From a bacterium (lineage in GTDB: Bacteria > Planctomycetota > UBA1135 > GCA-002686595), in assembly GCA_030426785.1 (NCBI GenBank), contig JAUHXY010000004.1, positions 1 to 39,532 on the forward strand: a stretch of DNA of 39,532 nucleotides, written 5' to 3'. Of the stretch, positions 1-7,978 are shown piece after piece. The notes beneath the pieces are model-generated. The model saw nothing but the letters and a program-made list of their open reading frames with translations, ran no database searches and was not told where the DNA came from. A program made the position numbers and the translations under genes. Within the stretch, counting starts at the first letter, position 1. Each line of letters starts with the position of its first letter.

Positions 1-321
1 CTCTACGGTCAAAGCGCCCATGGCCTCCGACCCGTTCGAGGCGGTCAAAACGCGCACTCCTTGCGGGCCCTCACGCAAACAAGCTTCGAACGACACACGC
101 CCTTCCAGAGCGTCTTCGACCGTCGGACCATCCTGCAGTCCCAAAAAGAGCCCCAGGTTGGACAGGCCCAGGTCGAGGTCGACCAGCAAGACGCTGTGTC
201 CTTCTTGCGCCATCTGCACGCCCAGGTTGGCCGCTACGGTGGTTTTTCCAACGCCACCTTTGCCCCCGGTTACGAGGACAAAAGGAGCACCGAAGCGAGC
301 AGGATTCATGGTGGATTGCAT
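1..321 (-). CDS. flhG: FlhG/MinD-like ATPase, N-terminal part (cut by window edge)
   Basis: Only the first ~107 codons are visible; the C-terminus lies beyond base 1. The frame reads a deviant Walker A, GGKGGVGKTT, about 20 residues in, then a MinD/ParA-type switch region (VLLVDLDLGLSNLGLFLG). FlhG is the MinD-family ATPase that, with the SRP-type GTPase FlhF, limits flagellar number and sets flagellar position. It directly follows flhF (stop 341-343), which supports FlhG over other ParA proteins. Two in-frame ATGs are possible, at 321 and 309; a GTG at 351 would overlap flhF. None of the three gives the N-terminal DQAxxLR helix that many FlhG proteins use to stimulate FlhF. No Shine-Dalgarno is evident. 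Family certain; start uncertain. Confidence 0.85.
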   Translation of the reverse strand, partial: MQSTMNPARFGAPFVLVTGGKGGVGKTTVAANLGVQMAQEGHSVLLVDLDLGLSNLGLFLGLQDGPTVEDALEGRVSFEACLREGPQGVRVLTASNGSEAMGALTVE

Positions 322-340
322 GGTTTTCGGGGAATGGGCG

Positions 341-1333
341 TTACTGAACACGGCCTTTGAGCATGAGGTTCGCGAAGGCGTCGCCGCCCGCACGGTGGAA
401 GTCTTCTTTCAGGTCTCGTCCGTTGCTCAGGAACGCGAGGCCCAAACCTTTTTTGGCGAGGTACTCCATGACGGGCGCCGGTCGGCGCGTTTCATCCGTC
501 TTGGTCAAGATGGCGCCCGCGAACGGCAGGGGGCCCATGCGTTGCAGCTCCTCTTCCAGCGCCATCGGACGCATGGTGGCTTCCGCCACCAAAAAGACCT
601 GCAGGTCGACGGGCTCGTCCCACTCGCGCAAAGCCGTTTGCAGCCGCCGCAGAGCTTCTCCGTCCTTGTCGGGACGTCCGGTGCTGTCGAGCAGAATCAG
701 GTCCGGTCGGTCTTCGCGCTGCAGCAGCGAGCGCAGTTGCAGCACGTCGCGCGCCGCCAAAGTCTTGCAGTGCACGTTTTTGCCCATGGCCCGCACCTGC
801 TCCACCGCGCCGACGCGATACACGTCGAGGGTCACGAGCGCGACCTTGCGGCCGGTTTGCACCAAGCGGTAGGCCAACTTCGCGAGGCTGGTGGTTTTGC
901 CGGCTCCCGAAGCCCCCACGAACGCCATCAAGGTCGTGCGGCCCGCTTCGTGGCGACCTTTGGCGACCGGGAAACTGCGCGCCAACTCGGCCCCCGCCAA
1001 GTCCAACGGGTGAGCGCCGCTCGCCGCCTGCTGTTGCACGTTTTGGCAGATGGTTTGGATGAGGGTCGGGGAAGCCCCGCGCTGCGTGAGGCAACGCCGG
1101 ATCGCCGCGGTGTTCGTATGGTTTACGTCGACTTTGCTGGCGAGCAAGCTGCGCGCCTGCTGCCGCATACCGAGTAGGTCCACGGGTGACCGCGGGGCCG
1201 CTTCCGAAACCGCCAAGGTGACGCGTCCGGGAGAACGCTTGCGCGAGATGACGACGGCTCCGTCGCCAAACTCGGACTTAGCCTTTTCCAACGCTTCGCG
1301 CAGATTGCGCCCTTCGACTTTGATTACCGTCAT
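341..1333 (-). CDS. flhF: FlhF, SRP-type GTPase for flagellar placement
   Basis: 330 aa. The N-terminal ~100 residues are the variable basic/B region, starting MTVIKVEGRN as in typical FlhF. The NG GTPase domain follows: P-loop GASGAGKTT at residues 140-148, DVYR at 170-173, the DSTGR G3 motif, and TKTDE as G4. FlhF recruits early flagellar parts to the membrane and is regulated by FlhG. The ATG lies 1 nt after the flhA stop, so translation is probably coupled, and flhG follows after about 20 nt. The length is slightly short for the family, but all G motifs are present. Confidence 0.95.
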   Translation of the reverse strand: MTVIKVEGRNLREALEKAKSEFGDGAVVISRKRSPGRVTLAVSEAAPRSPVDLLGMRQQARSLLASKVDVNHTNTAAIRRCLTQRGASPTLIQTICQNVQQQAASGAHPLDLAGAELARSFPVAKGRHEAGRTTLMAFVGASGAGKTTSLAKLAYRLVQTGRKVALVTLDVYRVGAVEQVRAMGKNVHCKTLAARDVLQLRSLLQREDRPDLILLDSTGRPDKDGEALRRLQTALREWDEPVDLQVFLVAEATMRPMALEEELQRMGPLPFAGAILTKTDETRRPAPVMEYLAKKGLGLAFLSNGRDLKEDFHRAGGDAFANLMLKGRVQ

Positions 1334-1334
1334 A

Positions 1335-3416
1335 TCAGTCCTCCATCTTCACGATGGACAGGGTTTCGATGGCCTTCGCGGGGACGACCTCGTTGTAGGA
1401 AAGCACCGCCACCTTGGGCAGCGAGGTGCGCACCAGCTCGCCCAGGAAGCGGCGGATGTTGGAGCGCACAAGCAGCACCGCATCGCGACCGTTTTGGCTG
1501 GCATCGGCGACCGATTGCGCCACGCGGTCGATGACCGCCTGCAACCACGCCGGGCTGACCGGTTGTTCGCCGCCGGAAACCGCTTGGGTCAGCTTGGCCT
1601 CCAAGGCTGGATCGAGCGTGACCGCGTACACGGTGCCCGCGTGGTCGGCGTGCGCGTCGCACAGGGCGCGACCCAGACGCTGGCGCACCCATTCGGTCAA
1701 CGCTTCCGCGTCGCGTGATTGGTCGGCGTGGTCGGCGAGCACTTCCAGAATCGCGGGGATGTTGCGCACGCTGACGCCTTCCTTGAGCAGGTTGCGCAGC
1801 ACCGCTTGCACTTCGCCGTAACCCATCTTGGCGGGCACGAGCTCTTCCACCACGGCGGGCGAGACCGCTTTGGCGGTTTCGACCAGCTCTTTGACGTCGT
1901 CGCGGGTGAGCAGGTCCGAGAGGTGTTCGCGCAAGACTTCGGCCAGGTGAGTGACCAACACGCTGGTGGCGTCGATCACGGTGTACCCCATGATTTCGGC
2001 CTCGTCGCGCGCGTTTTCGCCGATCCACAGGGCCGGCAATCCAAACGCGGGATCCACGGTTTCGGTGCCCTTCAGGCTGCCACTGGCGGTCCCCGGATCC
2101 ATGGCCATGAACTGGCCCGGCTCCACGGTCGAACGGGCCACCTCTTGGCCCCCGATCAGCAAGGAATACGTGTTGGGCGCCAACTTGATGTTGTCCTTGA
2201 TGCGGATCGGCGGCAACACCACGCCCTCGCGCAACGCGAAGCGTCGGCGCAACTGCGCCACGTGGTCGAGCAAGCTCGAGCCGGAGGAGTCTTGGACCAG
2301 CGGAATCAGGCGATAGCCGATCTCCAAGCACACACGATCCACCTTGAGCAGTTCGGAAACGGCTTCGTTGGGGTTTTCGGGCTCGCTGCTCTCGGTGGCG
2401 GCCATCGCGCGGGCCTCGGCGGCCGCTTCGGCCTCCTCTTCGTCGGTCTTGAGGTGCCGAGTCGTTTGCCAAATGACCAACAACACGCTGGCCAAGATCC
2501 AGAACGGCAAGCTAGGCATGCCCGGCAAAAAGCCGATGGCGAACATGGAGCCCGCCGCGATGGCGGTGGCTCGCGGACGACCGCTGACCTGGCCGATCAA
2601 GCTGGGACCGAGACTCGAAGCGCTGTTTTCGCGCGTCACGAGCACACCGGCCGCCACGGAGATGAACAGGGCGGGGATCTGGCTGACCAGACCGTCGCCG
2701 ATGGTCAGCATGGAATACGTACGGCCAGCTTCTGCCAGGGACATGCCGCCCATGGCCGCGATGGTCACGCCGCCCAGCAGGTTGAGGGCCGTGATGATCA
2801 AACCCGCGATGGCGTCGCCGCGCACGAACTTGGAAGCACCATCCATCGCGCCGTAGAATTCGGCTTCCGAGGAGATGCGCGCGCGCCGGCGCTTGGCTTC
2901 TTCCGAGTCGATCAGACCCGCGTTCAGGTCCGCGTCGATGGCCATCTGCTTGCCGGGCATGGCGTCGAGCACGAAACGCGCCGCCACTTCCGAGATGCGA
3001 CCGGAACCCTTGGTGATGACGACGAACTGAATGATCACCAGGATCAGGAACACGACCAAGCCGACCGCGAGCTGATCGCCCGCCACGTAGCTGCCGAATG
3101 CCTTGATGACGCTGCCCGCTTCGCCCTCGGAGAGGATCATGCGGGTGGACGCCACGTTGAGACCCAAGCGGAACAGGGTCGCGAACAGCAGGATGCTGGG
3201 GAACGTGGACAGTTCGACCGCGTTCCGTGCGTTCATGGTGACCATCAACAGCAGCACCGAGGCGGTGATGTTGAGGGCCAACAGGAGGTCCAAGAACCCC
3301 GACGGCATGGGGGTCACCATGGTGACCAACAGGCCGAGCACCAGGATGCCCAGGATCCAGTCGCCGTAGCGGCCTACGCCGGCTTTCCAGCCGGTGTTGG
3401 ATTGGGTGTCGCTCAT
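1335..3416 (-). CDS. flhA: FlhA, export-gate protein of the flagellar type III secretion system
   Basis: 693 aa, the usual FlhA size. The N-terminal half has about eight membrane helices and family signatures: RLGLNVASTRMIL at residues 83-95 and the conserved loop from about 131 to 170 (VVITKGSGRISEVAARFVLD onwards). The C-terminal cytosolic half carries GYTVIDATSVLVTHL, typical of the FlhA ring domain that docks chaperone-substrate complexes. The protein forms the nonameric gate driving proton-powered export. Its ATG overlaps the flhB stop by 4 nt (ATGA), and flhF follows almost without a gap, so it is internal to the fliO-flhG operon. Identification is unambiguous. Confidence 0.98.
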   Translation of the reverse strand: MSDTQSNTGWKAGVGRYGDWILGILVLGLLVTMVTPMPSGFLDLLLALNITASVLLLMVTMNARNAVELSTFPSILLFATLFRLGLNVASTRMILSEGEAGSVIKAFGSYVAGDQLAVGLVVFLILVIIQFVVITKGSGRISEVAARFVLDAMPGKQMAIDADLNAGLIDSEEAKRRRARISSEAEFYGAMDGASKFVRGDAIAGLIITALNLLGGVTIAAMGGMSLAEAGRTYSMLTIGDGLVSQIPALFISVAAGVLVTRENSASSLGPSLIGQVSGRPRATAIAAGSMFAIGFLPGMPSLPFWILASVLLVIWQTTRHLKTDEEEAEAAAEARAMAATESSEPENPNEAVSELLKVDRVCLEIGYRLIPLVQDSSGSSLLDHVAQLRRRFALREGVVLPPIRIKDNIKLAPNTYSLLIGGQEVARSTVEPGQFMAMDPGTASGSLKGTETVDPAFGLPALWIGENARDEAEIMGYTVIDATSVLVTHLAEVLREHLSDLLTRDDVKELVETAKAVSPAVVEELVPAKMGYGEVQAVLRNLLKEGVSVRNIPAILEVLADHADQSRDAEALTEWVRQRLGRALCDAHADHAGTVYAVTLDPALEAKLTQAVSGGEQPVSPAWLQAVIDRVAQSVADASQNGRDAVLLVRSNIRRFLGELVRTSLPKVAVLSYNEVVPAKAIETLSIVKMED

Positions 3417-4528
3417 TGGGCGGCTCCTTGCAGCGTGCGGTCAGCGCCTTGGCGCGCCCGATCGGGGTGCAGCACGAAGGCCAGCACTTTGGCGACGGCT
3501 TCGAACAGCTCTTCGGGAATCTCGTCGCCGATTTCGACCATGCGGTGCAAACCGCGGGCCAACGGCTTGTCCTCGACGATCGGGACGCCGGCTTCGCGCG
3601 CGATACGCTTGATGTTTTGCGCCACTTCGTCGAGGCCTTTCGCCACCACCCAGGGAGCCCGGTCGGCGTTGCCTTCTTCGTACTTGAGCGCCACCGCAAA
3701 GTGGGTCGGGTTGGTCACCACCACCGTGGCGTTCGGGACCTCGGTCATCATGCGACGGCGGGCCATCTCCCGTTGCACGCTGCGGATGCGCGCGCGGATT
3801 TGGGGGTCGCCTTCGGTGTTTTTGGCCTCGTCGCGCACCTCTTTTTTGGTCATGCGCAGGTCTTTGGAGTGTTGGAAGCGCTGGTAGGCGAGGTCAATCA
3901 CCGCCAGCAGCAGGGCTGCGGCAACGCCCGCCAAAGCGGCCCGAGCGAGGATCGACGCGGTTTCCGCCAAAGCCGTGGGCAAATCCAAAGCCACCAGGGA
4001 AACCAACTGGCCCCGTTGCACAAAGATCGCGGCCACAACCGCCGTCGAAATCAACGTGATTTTGAGGGTCGCCAGCCCGGTGCGCACCCAGCCGCGCGCG
4101 CCGAACATCTTTTGGGCACCCTTGATGGGGTTGAGCTTGTTCCAGTCCATCTCCACCGCTTTGGGCGTGATGCGGAAGCCGGCTTGGCCGTACCCGACGA
4201 GCAAACTCAAGAGGTACACCGGCAGAATCAGCGCCAGGAAAGGCAACAGAAAGCGGCGGCTGGCTGACTGCAGGCTCTGCACGAAAAACACCGACTCGCC
4301 CTCCTGGGGCCCGCCGGTCGCGATCTCGCGCATGCTGGCGCGCACGAGGTTTTCGCCCGCGCCCAGCAACATGGGGCCCGCGAAGTACATGCCGGTCACG
4401 CCCGCCAAGAGGCCCATCGCTACGACAAACTCGTTCGACATAGCGACTTGCCCCTTATCGCGAGCATCCTCGCGCTTCTTGGGGGTGGCTTCTTCGGTCT
4501 TTTCGCCTTGCTGTTGGTCATCCGCCAT
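3413..4528 (-). CDS. flhB: FlhB, export-switch protein
   Basis: 371 aa. A charged N-terminus (KTEEATPKKREDARDKGQVA) is followed by four membrane segments and a cytosolic C-terminal domain with the self-cleavage motif NPTH at residues 273-276. In the family, cleavage between N and P allows the switch from rod/hook to filament substrates. All residues around the motif (VVTNPTHFAVALKY) are canonical. The start overlaps the fliR end by 11 nt and the stop overlaps flhA by 4 nt. FliK, the usual partner in substrate switching, is not encoded in this window. Confidence 0.98.
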   Translation of the reverse strand: MADDQQQGEKTEEATPKKREDARDKGQVAMSNEFVVAMGLLAGVTGMYFAGPMLLGAGENLVRASMREIATGGPQEGESVFFVQSLQSASRRFLLPFLALILPVYLLSLLVGYGQAGFRITPKAVEMDWNKLNPIKGAQKMFGARGWVRTGLATLKITLISTAVVAAIFVQRGQLVSLVALDLPTALAETASILARAALAGVAAALLLAVIDLAYQRFQHSKDLRMTKKEVRDEAKNTEGDPQIRARIRSVQREMARRRMMTEVPNATVVVTNPTHFAVALKYEEGNADRAPWVVAKGLDEVAQNIKRIAREAGVPIVEDKPLARGLHRMVEIGDEIPEELFEAVAKVLAFVLHPDRARQGADRTLQGAAQ

Positions 4529-5303
4529 GGGATCCCTCCAGTGCGTCCAGGCCTGCGTTGAGTTGCGTCATGAGCGCATCCAGCAGGCTTTCCGAAGCGG
4601 GTGCGATCCAAGGGGAGAACAGCAGCAGCGCCACCAAGCCCCCCACGACCCGCAGATTGAATCCAAACTCGATCACGTTGATCTGCGGCACGGCACGGAT
4701 CAGGATCGCCATCAACAGCGACACGACCGAGAGCAACACCATGACCGGCGCGGCGAAGGTGAGTCCCGCCGTAAAGAGCTGCGAAAACATGCTCGTCAGG
4801 GTTTCGGTCACTCCCGAAGACCAGTCGAGATAGCCGATCGGCGCACGCTCGTACGAAGCCGCCAGGGCGCGCACCAACCACAGGTGCACATCGGCCGCCA
4901 GCAGCGCCAACAAGAACAACGTCTCGTACAACACCGCGATCACCGGCGACGACTGACCCGTCCCCGGATCCACCAGGTTGGACATGTTGAAGGACATTTC
5001 GTGCCCCACCATGACCCCGGCAACCCGCACCGCGAGCAGCACCATGTGCAGGATGAAGGCCAAGAACAGGCCGATCATCACTTCCCGGCCCGCCATCAAA
5101 GCGAACTCCATGACGCCCGGCGCGTAGCCCAAGGCCTCGCCGCCCGCCAGATACAGCACGATCGAAAGGACGGCGATCACGCCCAGTTTGGCCCCCGAAA
5201 AGCTCGCGGATAGGCCCAACAGGGGCGCGGCCAGCACGAGCGCACTCGTGCGGGTCAGGTAGAGGCCAAACGCCTCCAAGGTGCCGTCCTCGAGGAACAT
5301 CAT
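4518..5303 (-). CDS. fliR: FliR, flagellar export-gate membrane protein
   Basis: 261 aa from the ATG at 5303, which forms an ATGA overlap with the fliQ stop. The frame stays open upstream to 5531, but that region is fully covered by fliQ, and a fliR of this length fits the family. The protein is almost entirely hydrophobic with about six membrane helices. It has family-typical stretches such as GVMVGHEMSFNMSNLVDPGT and the C-terminal FGFNLRVVGGLVALLLFSPW. With FliP and FliQ it forms the helical gate core of the flagellar type III exporter. Confidence 0.96.
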   Translation of the reverse strand: MMFLEDGTLEAFGLYLTRTSALVLAAPLLGLSASFSGAKLGVIAVLSIVLYLAGGEALGYAPGVMEFALMAGREVMIGLFLAFILHMVLLAVRVAGVMVGHEMSFNMSNLVDPGTGQSSPVIAVLYETLFLLALLAADVHLWLVRALAASYERAPIGYLDWSSGVTETLTSMFSQLFTAGLTFAAPVMVLLSVVSLLMAILIRAVPQINVIEFGFNLRVVGGLVALLLFSPWIAPASESLLDALMTQLNAGLDALEGSHGG

Positions 5304-5578
5304 GCCAGGCCGAAGTCCACGAGTTGATGGAAGATGCGCTCGGTAAACGAACGCAACAGTTCCAAGGCCGGGGCGAGCAAAACCAGGGTGACCGCCATCA
5401 CCGCCAGCATTTTGGGCACCAAACTCATGGTCTGCTCCTGGATCGACGTCAACGCCTGAAAGAGGCTGACGCAAATGCCGACGAGCAAACCGATCACCAG
5501 CGCGGGCGCGGCGACGACGAGCGTCGTCCACAGCAGGTCGCGGGCGAGATCGATGATGCGTAGGTCGAAACCTTCCAT
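5300..5578 (-). CDS. fliQ: FliQ, flagellar export-gate membrane protein
   Basis: 92 aa with two membrane hairpin helices (about residues 16-38 and 55-72). The family core is clear: IGLLVGICVSLFQALTSIQEQT followed by PKMLAVMAVTLVLL. FliQ packs on the outside of the FliP-FliR complex. It lies between fliP (23-nt gap) and fliR (4-nt ATGA overlap). Length and sequence are canonical. Confidence 0.97.
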   Translation of the reverse strand: MEGFDLRIIDLARDLLWTTLVVAAPALVIGLLVGICVSLFQALTSIQEQTMSLVPKMLAVMAVTLVLLAPALELLRSFTERIFHQLVDFGLA

Positions 5579-5601
5579 GGGAAATCAGGGGTTGGGGCTC
5601 G

Positions 5602-6414
5602 TCAGCCCACGAACGAAGTCACGACGGACTCGGTGATCAGGTGCCAACCGTCCACCAACACGAACACGAGGATCTTGATCGGTGTCGAGATCATCACGGG
5701 TGGCAACATGAACATGCCCATGGAGAGCAGCACGCTCGACACCACCAGGTCGATCACGAGGAAGGGCAAGAACAACAGGAAGCCCATTTGGAAGGCGGTC
5801 TTGAGCTCGCTCAGCACAAACGCCGGAATCACGACGCGGGCGGGAATCGAACTCGGGTCGTCCAGGTTGGGGCCTTGCTCGTCATCGAGGGGCAAAGAGC
5901 TGGCGGCGTGCACCAGGTCGCTGCCGCCACCGTTCGCGATCTCGGCGAAGAGCTCCAATTCGCTGGGGCGCGTGTTGCGCACCAAGAAGGTCGAAAACTC
6001 ATCCCACGTGGCTTCCAGGGCCTGTTTGGCTTCCATTTCGCCGGCTTGGTAAGGCACCCAGGCTTTGGTGTGCACGGCTTGGCCGACCGGCGCCATGATG
6101 AACATGGTCAAGAACAGGGCCAGTCCGATCAGCACCGGGTTGGGCGGCAATTCGTTCACCGACAAGGCGCGGCGTACGAAGGACAGCACGATCACGATGC
6201 GCGTGAAACTCGTGATGGTCACAAGGATCGCCGGCAACAGCGACAAGACCGTCAGGAGCAACGCGATCTCTACCGCCGTGGAGAGGCGTTCGGGTCCGGG
6301 CATACCCGGGACCGCGGGAGGCGTCGCGACCGGCTCGATTCCCTGCGCTCCAAGAGCACCGGGAATCACCAGCAGGCCGAGCAAAGGCAACCAAGCGAGC
6401 GCGCGCGTATTCAT
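5602..6414 (-). CDS. fliP: FliP, flagellar export-gate membrane protein with signal peptide
   Basis: 270 aa from the ATG at 6414, chosen because it makes an ATGA overlap with fliO; an in-frame GTG lies two codons upstream (6420). The N-terminus is a signal peptide (MNTRALAWLPLLGLLVIPGALGAQ), as in most FliP proteins. Family marks follow: TSFTRIVIVLSFVRRAL, ELPPNPVLIGLALFLTMFIM and the C-terminal LPPVMISTPIKILVFVLVDG. FliP forms the pentameric core of the export gate. The region at about 150-165, rich in Gly, Asp and Ser (IANGGGSDLVHA onward), looks slightly longer than in enteric FliP. Confidence 0.97.
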   Translation of the reverse strand: MNTRALAWLPLLGLLVIPGALGAQGIEPVATPPAVPGMPGPERLSTAVEIALLLTVLSLLPAILVTITSFTRIVIVLSFVRRALSVNELPPNPVLIGLALFLTMFIMAPVGQAVHTKAWVPYQAGEMEAKQALEATWDEFSTFLVRNTRPSELELFAEIANGGGSDLVHAASSLPLDDEQGPNLDDPSSIPARVVIPAFVLSELKTAFQMGFLLFLPFLVIDLVVSSVLLSMGMFMLPPVMISTPIKILVFVLVDGWHLITESVVTSFVG

Positions 6415-7001
6415 CAGCACAGCTCCTGCAGGCCGCCCGAAGGGGTGGGCGCGGGGCTAGCCGTGGCGCTCGACGGGGCGGCCGGGCGAGCTTTCGGGAC
6501 TTGGGTTTCGGCCGCGCGACGCGCTTGTAGCTTGGCCTGCGCGCGTTCCAGCAGGGCCTCAAAGGGGTCGGGCCCCGTCGCGGCGGTGGCTTGGCGGGCT
6601 TGGGGTTGGCTCTGAGGACGGCTCTGCGGGCGCGGTTGGGGCTGCAGCTCGGGTTGCTGGGTCGCTTGAGGCTGACCGCTCTCGTGCTGCACCAACTCGG
6701 CGTCGAGCTCGGCGATCAACGAAACCTGCTTTTCCCCCAAACCGAGGGCGAAGGTGCGGTCGTAGCAACGCACCACCGCCATCTGCCGGCGCGCTCCCAG
6801 GGACAGCACCTCGAGCACTTGCATGCCTTTGCGCTGCCGGCCCACGCCGAAGGTGGTGTGGGAAACGAGCCGCTTGAGCCCGAAGGCCAACAGGATCAAG
6901 ACCAAAGCCACTCCGCCGAGGACGGCGAAGTAGCGGGTTAGGTCAGGGCCCTGCGCCTGCGAAACATCCGCAGCGAGGGGAAGGAAAGTGAGCATCGACA
7001 T
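6414..7001 (-). CDS. fliO: FliO-like export-gate assembly protein
   Basis: 195 aa from the ATG at 7001; a second in-frame ATG is at 6995. The open frame continues upstream to 7136, but it would start upstream of the sigma-54 promoter at 7045-7059 (predicted +1 about 7033), so the shorter start is preferred. One membrane helix (about residues 20-42, FAVLGGVALVLILLAFGLKRL) is followed by a small FliO beta domain (MQVLEVLSLGARRQMAVVRC, FALGLGEKQVSLIAEL). A long Gln/Pro-rich repeat tail (PQPRPQSRPQSQPQ) and a charged helix follow. FliO assists FliP ring assembly. It is the first gene of the export operon. Confidence 0.85.
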   Translation of the reverse strand: MSMLTFLPLAADVSQAQGPDLTRYFAVLGGVALVLILLAFGLKRLVSHTTFGVGRQRKGMQVLEVLSLGARRQMAVVRCYDRTFALGLGEKQVSLIAELDAELVQHESGQPQATQQPELQPQPRPQSRPQSQPQARQATAATGPDPFEALLERAQAKLQARRAAETQVPKARPAAPSSATASPAPTPSGGLQELC

Positions 7002-7044
7002 GGGGTTGGCTGGAAGAGGCGAGAGTTCCTCGCATGCCTTCTTA

Positions 7045-7059
7045 GCAACCGGCGTGCCA
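7045..7059 (-). promoter_or_regulatory. Sigma-54 (RpoN) promoter of the fliO-flhG operon
   Basis: Read on the minus strand the site is TGGCAC-GCCGG-TTGC, a full match to the -24/-12 consensus TGGCAC-N5-TTGC with GG and GC separated by 10 bp. The predicted +1 is about 7033, which leaves a 32-nt leader before the fliO ATG. Two copies of a palindrome lie 77 and 115 bp upstream of +1, where an NtrC-type activator would bind. Confidence 0.9.
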
Positions 7060-7097
7060 ACTGCTCCGGGCCGTCCCAACCCCGTTTTCACCCCTTG

Positions 7098-7122
7098 CAC
7101 CTGTCGAGAAAACCGACAGTCG
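7098..7122. promoter_or_regulatory. Upstream activator palindrome, fliO copy 1
   Basis: The left arm is CACCTGTCG (7098-7106), the spacer has 7 bp, and the right arm is CGACAGTCG; the inner 6-bp arms CTGTCG/CGACAG (7101-7119) match perfectly. The centre is about 77 bp upstream of the predicted sigma-54 start. The same left arm occurs at 7136 and 15509, both also upstream of consensus sigma-54 promoters. Interpretation as an enhancer site for the FlgR-like activator is inferred. Confidence 0.7.
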
Positions 7123-7135
7123 TTGCATCTCACCA

Positions 7136-7160
7136 CACCTGTCGGGTTTTTCGACGGGGG
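7136..7160. promoter_or_regulatory. Upstream activator palindrome, fliO copy 2
   Basis: The left arm CACCTGTCG (7136-7144) is identical to that of copy 1. A 7-bp spacer and a right arm CGACGG, with one mismatch in the inner six, follow. The start is 38 bp from copy 1 and the centre is about 115 bp upstream of the predicted fliO +1. The site lies between fliO and the end of the fliD operon. Confidence 0.65.
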
Positions 7161-7206
7161 GAGCTTGGTCGAACCGAAGCCCTAGGAAGTCGCAAGCATT
7201 CGCAGC

Positions 7207-7575
7207 CTACGCCGACACGTCGAGCGTCGTCGCCTTGGTGCGACCCGCCGACAGGTGATCCATCGTGTTCAAACTCACCTGATTGGTCTGCAGCATCGCT
7301 ACGACCTTGCGCTGATCTTTTTGTAGGACCGCGGAGACCATGCTGTTCCAACGCAGCAGCTCCTGCAAACGCTCGCGCAGCCGTCCATGAGCGCTCTCCG
7401 GAAGGCGCTCCGACAACGTGTTCAGGTTCCCGAGCAACGCGAACGCCCGCTGGACGTCCGAAAAGCTGCGCCCGACTTGGGGATCGGACGACGGAACCCC
7501 GTCGAACTCCTCCAGACAGCGGCGCAGACCGTCCCGCGCCCCGTCCAAAGCCGCGAAGATCTCGGCTTCGTTCAC
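7207..7575 (-). CDS. Putative flagellar export chaperone (FliT/FlgN-like)
   Basis: 122 aa starting at a GTG (7575) that overlaps the fliS stop as GTGA; the longer frame upstream is covered by fliS. The protein is helical throughout, has no membrane segment, and ends in a long helix (LQELLRWNSMVSAVLQKDQRKVVAMLQTNQ). Small helical proteins directly after fliS are usually FliT (FliD chaperone), and the Leu/Asn-rich C-terminal helix also resembles FlgN (hook-junction chaperone). The assignment rests on position, size and helical character, not on a diagnostic motif. It is the last gene of the fliD operon. Confidence 0.55.
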   Translation of the reverse strand: MNEAEIFAALDGARDGLRRCLEEFDGVPSSDPQVGRSFSDVQRAFALLGNLNTLSERLPESAHGRLRERLQELLRWNSMVSAVLQKDQRKVVAMLQTNQVSLNTMDHLSAGRTKATTLDVSA

Positions 7576-7964
7576 GCGGCCTCTCCGGTCTCCAACTCGA
7601 GCTGTTTCCAAGCGTCGAGCAGCACCATCAGCACCTTTTTGACGTTCTCGAGGGGTTCCATGCTCTGATCCAACTGGGCGCGGAAGAGCTCATCCTCGCA
7701 GTACAGGTACAGACGCTCGAGGTTTTGGGGGACGGCCGCGTCATCCGACACCTCCTGATCCAACGCCAAGCGCAACTCGACCACGATGTCTTCCACCCGG
7801 CGCAGCAATGGCCGGAATTCGGAGTCCGTCGGTCCCCCCTCCAAAGCCATCGCTTGGCCCAAGAAGCGCAACGCGCCTTGGTACAACAAACGCACGATCT
7901 GGATGGGCGGCGCGTTTTCGATGGTCGCCGTCAGGTAGGCGCGGCTGGCGTCTTGCGGGTTCAT
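7572..7964 (-). CDS. fliS: FliS, flagellin export chaperone
   Basis: 130 aa, the standard size. The N-terminal signature is clear (YLTATIENAPPIQIVRLLYQGALRFLGQA), followed by the helical bundle (LRLALDQEVSDDAAVPQNLERLYLYCEDEL) and a C-terminal helix (VLMVLLDAWKQLE). FliS binds the C-terminus of newly made flagellin and delivers it to FlhA; both flagellins here end in the helical motif QPQ(L/I)ALSLL. It lies 14 nt after fliD and overlaps the next gene by 4 nt. Confidence 0.95.
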   Translation of the reverse strand: MNPQDASRAYLTATIENAPPIQIVRLLYQGALRFLGQAMALEGGPTDSEFRPLLRRVEDIVVELRLALDQEVSDDAAVPQNLERLYLYCEDELFRAQLDQSMEPLENVKKVLMVLLDAWKQLELETGEAA

Positions 7965-7978
7965 GGGGATTGTGGGGG

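Noticed and set aside
1719-3887. Long open frame on the plus strand opposite flhA and flhB
   Set aside because: It is antisense to certain genes, rich in His/Gln/Arg/Gly in a way typical of shadow frames at high GC, and has no recognisable motif.
7002-7136. Longer fliO start
   Set aside because: It would put the start codon upstream of the sigma-54 promoter, and the added residues do not look like FliO.
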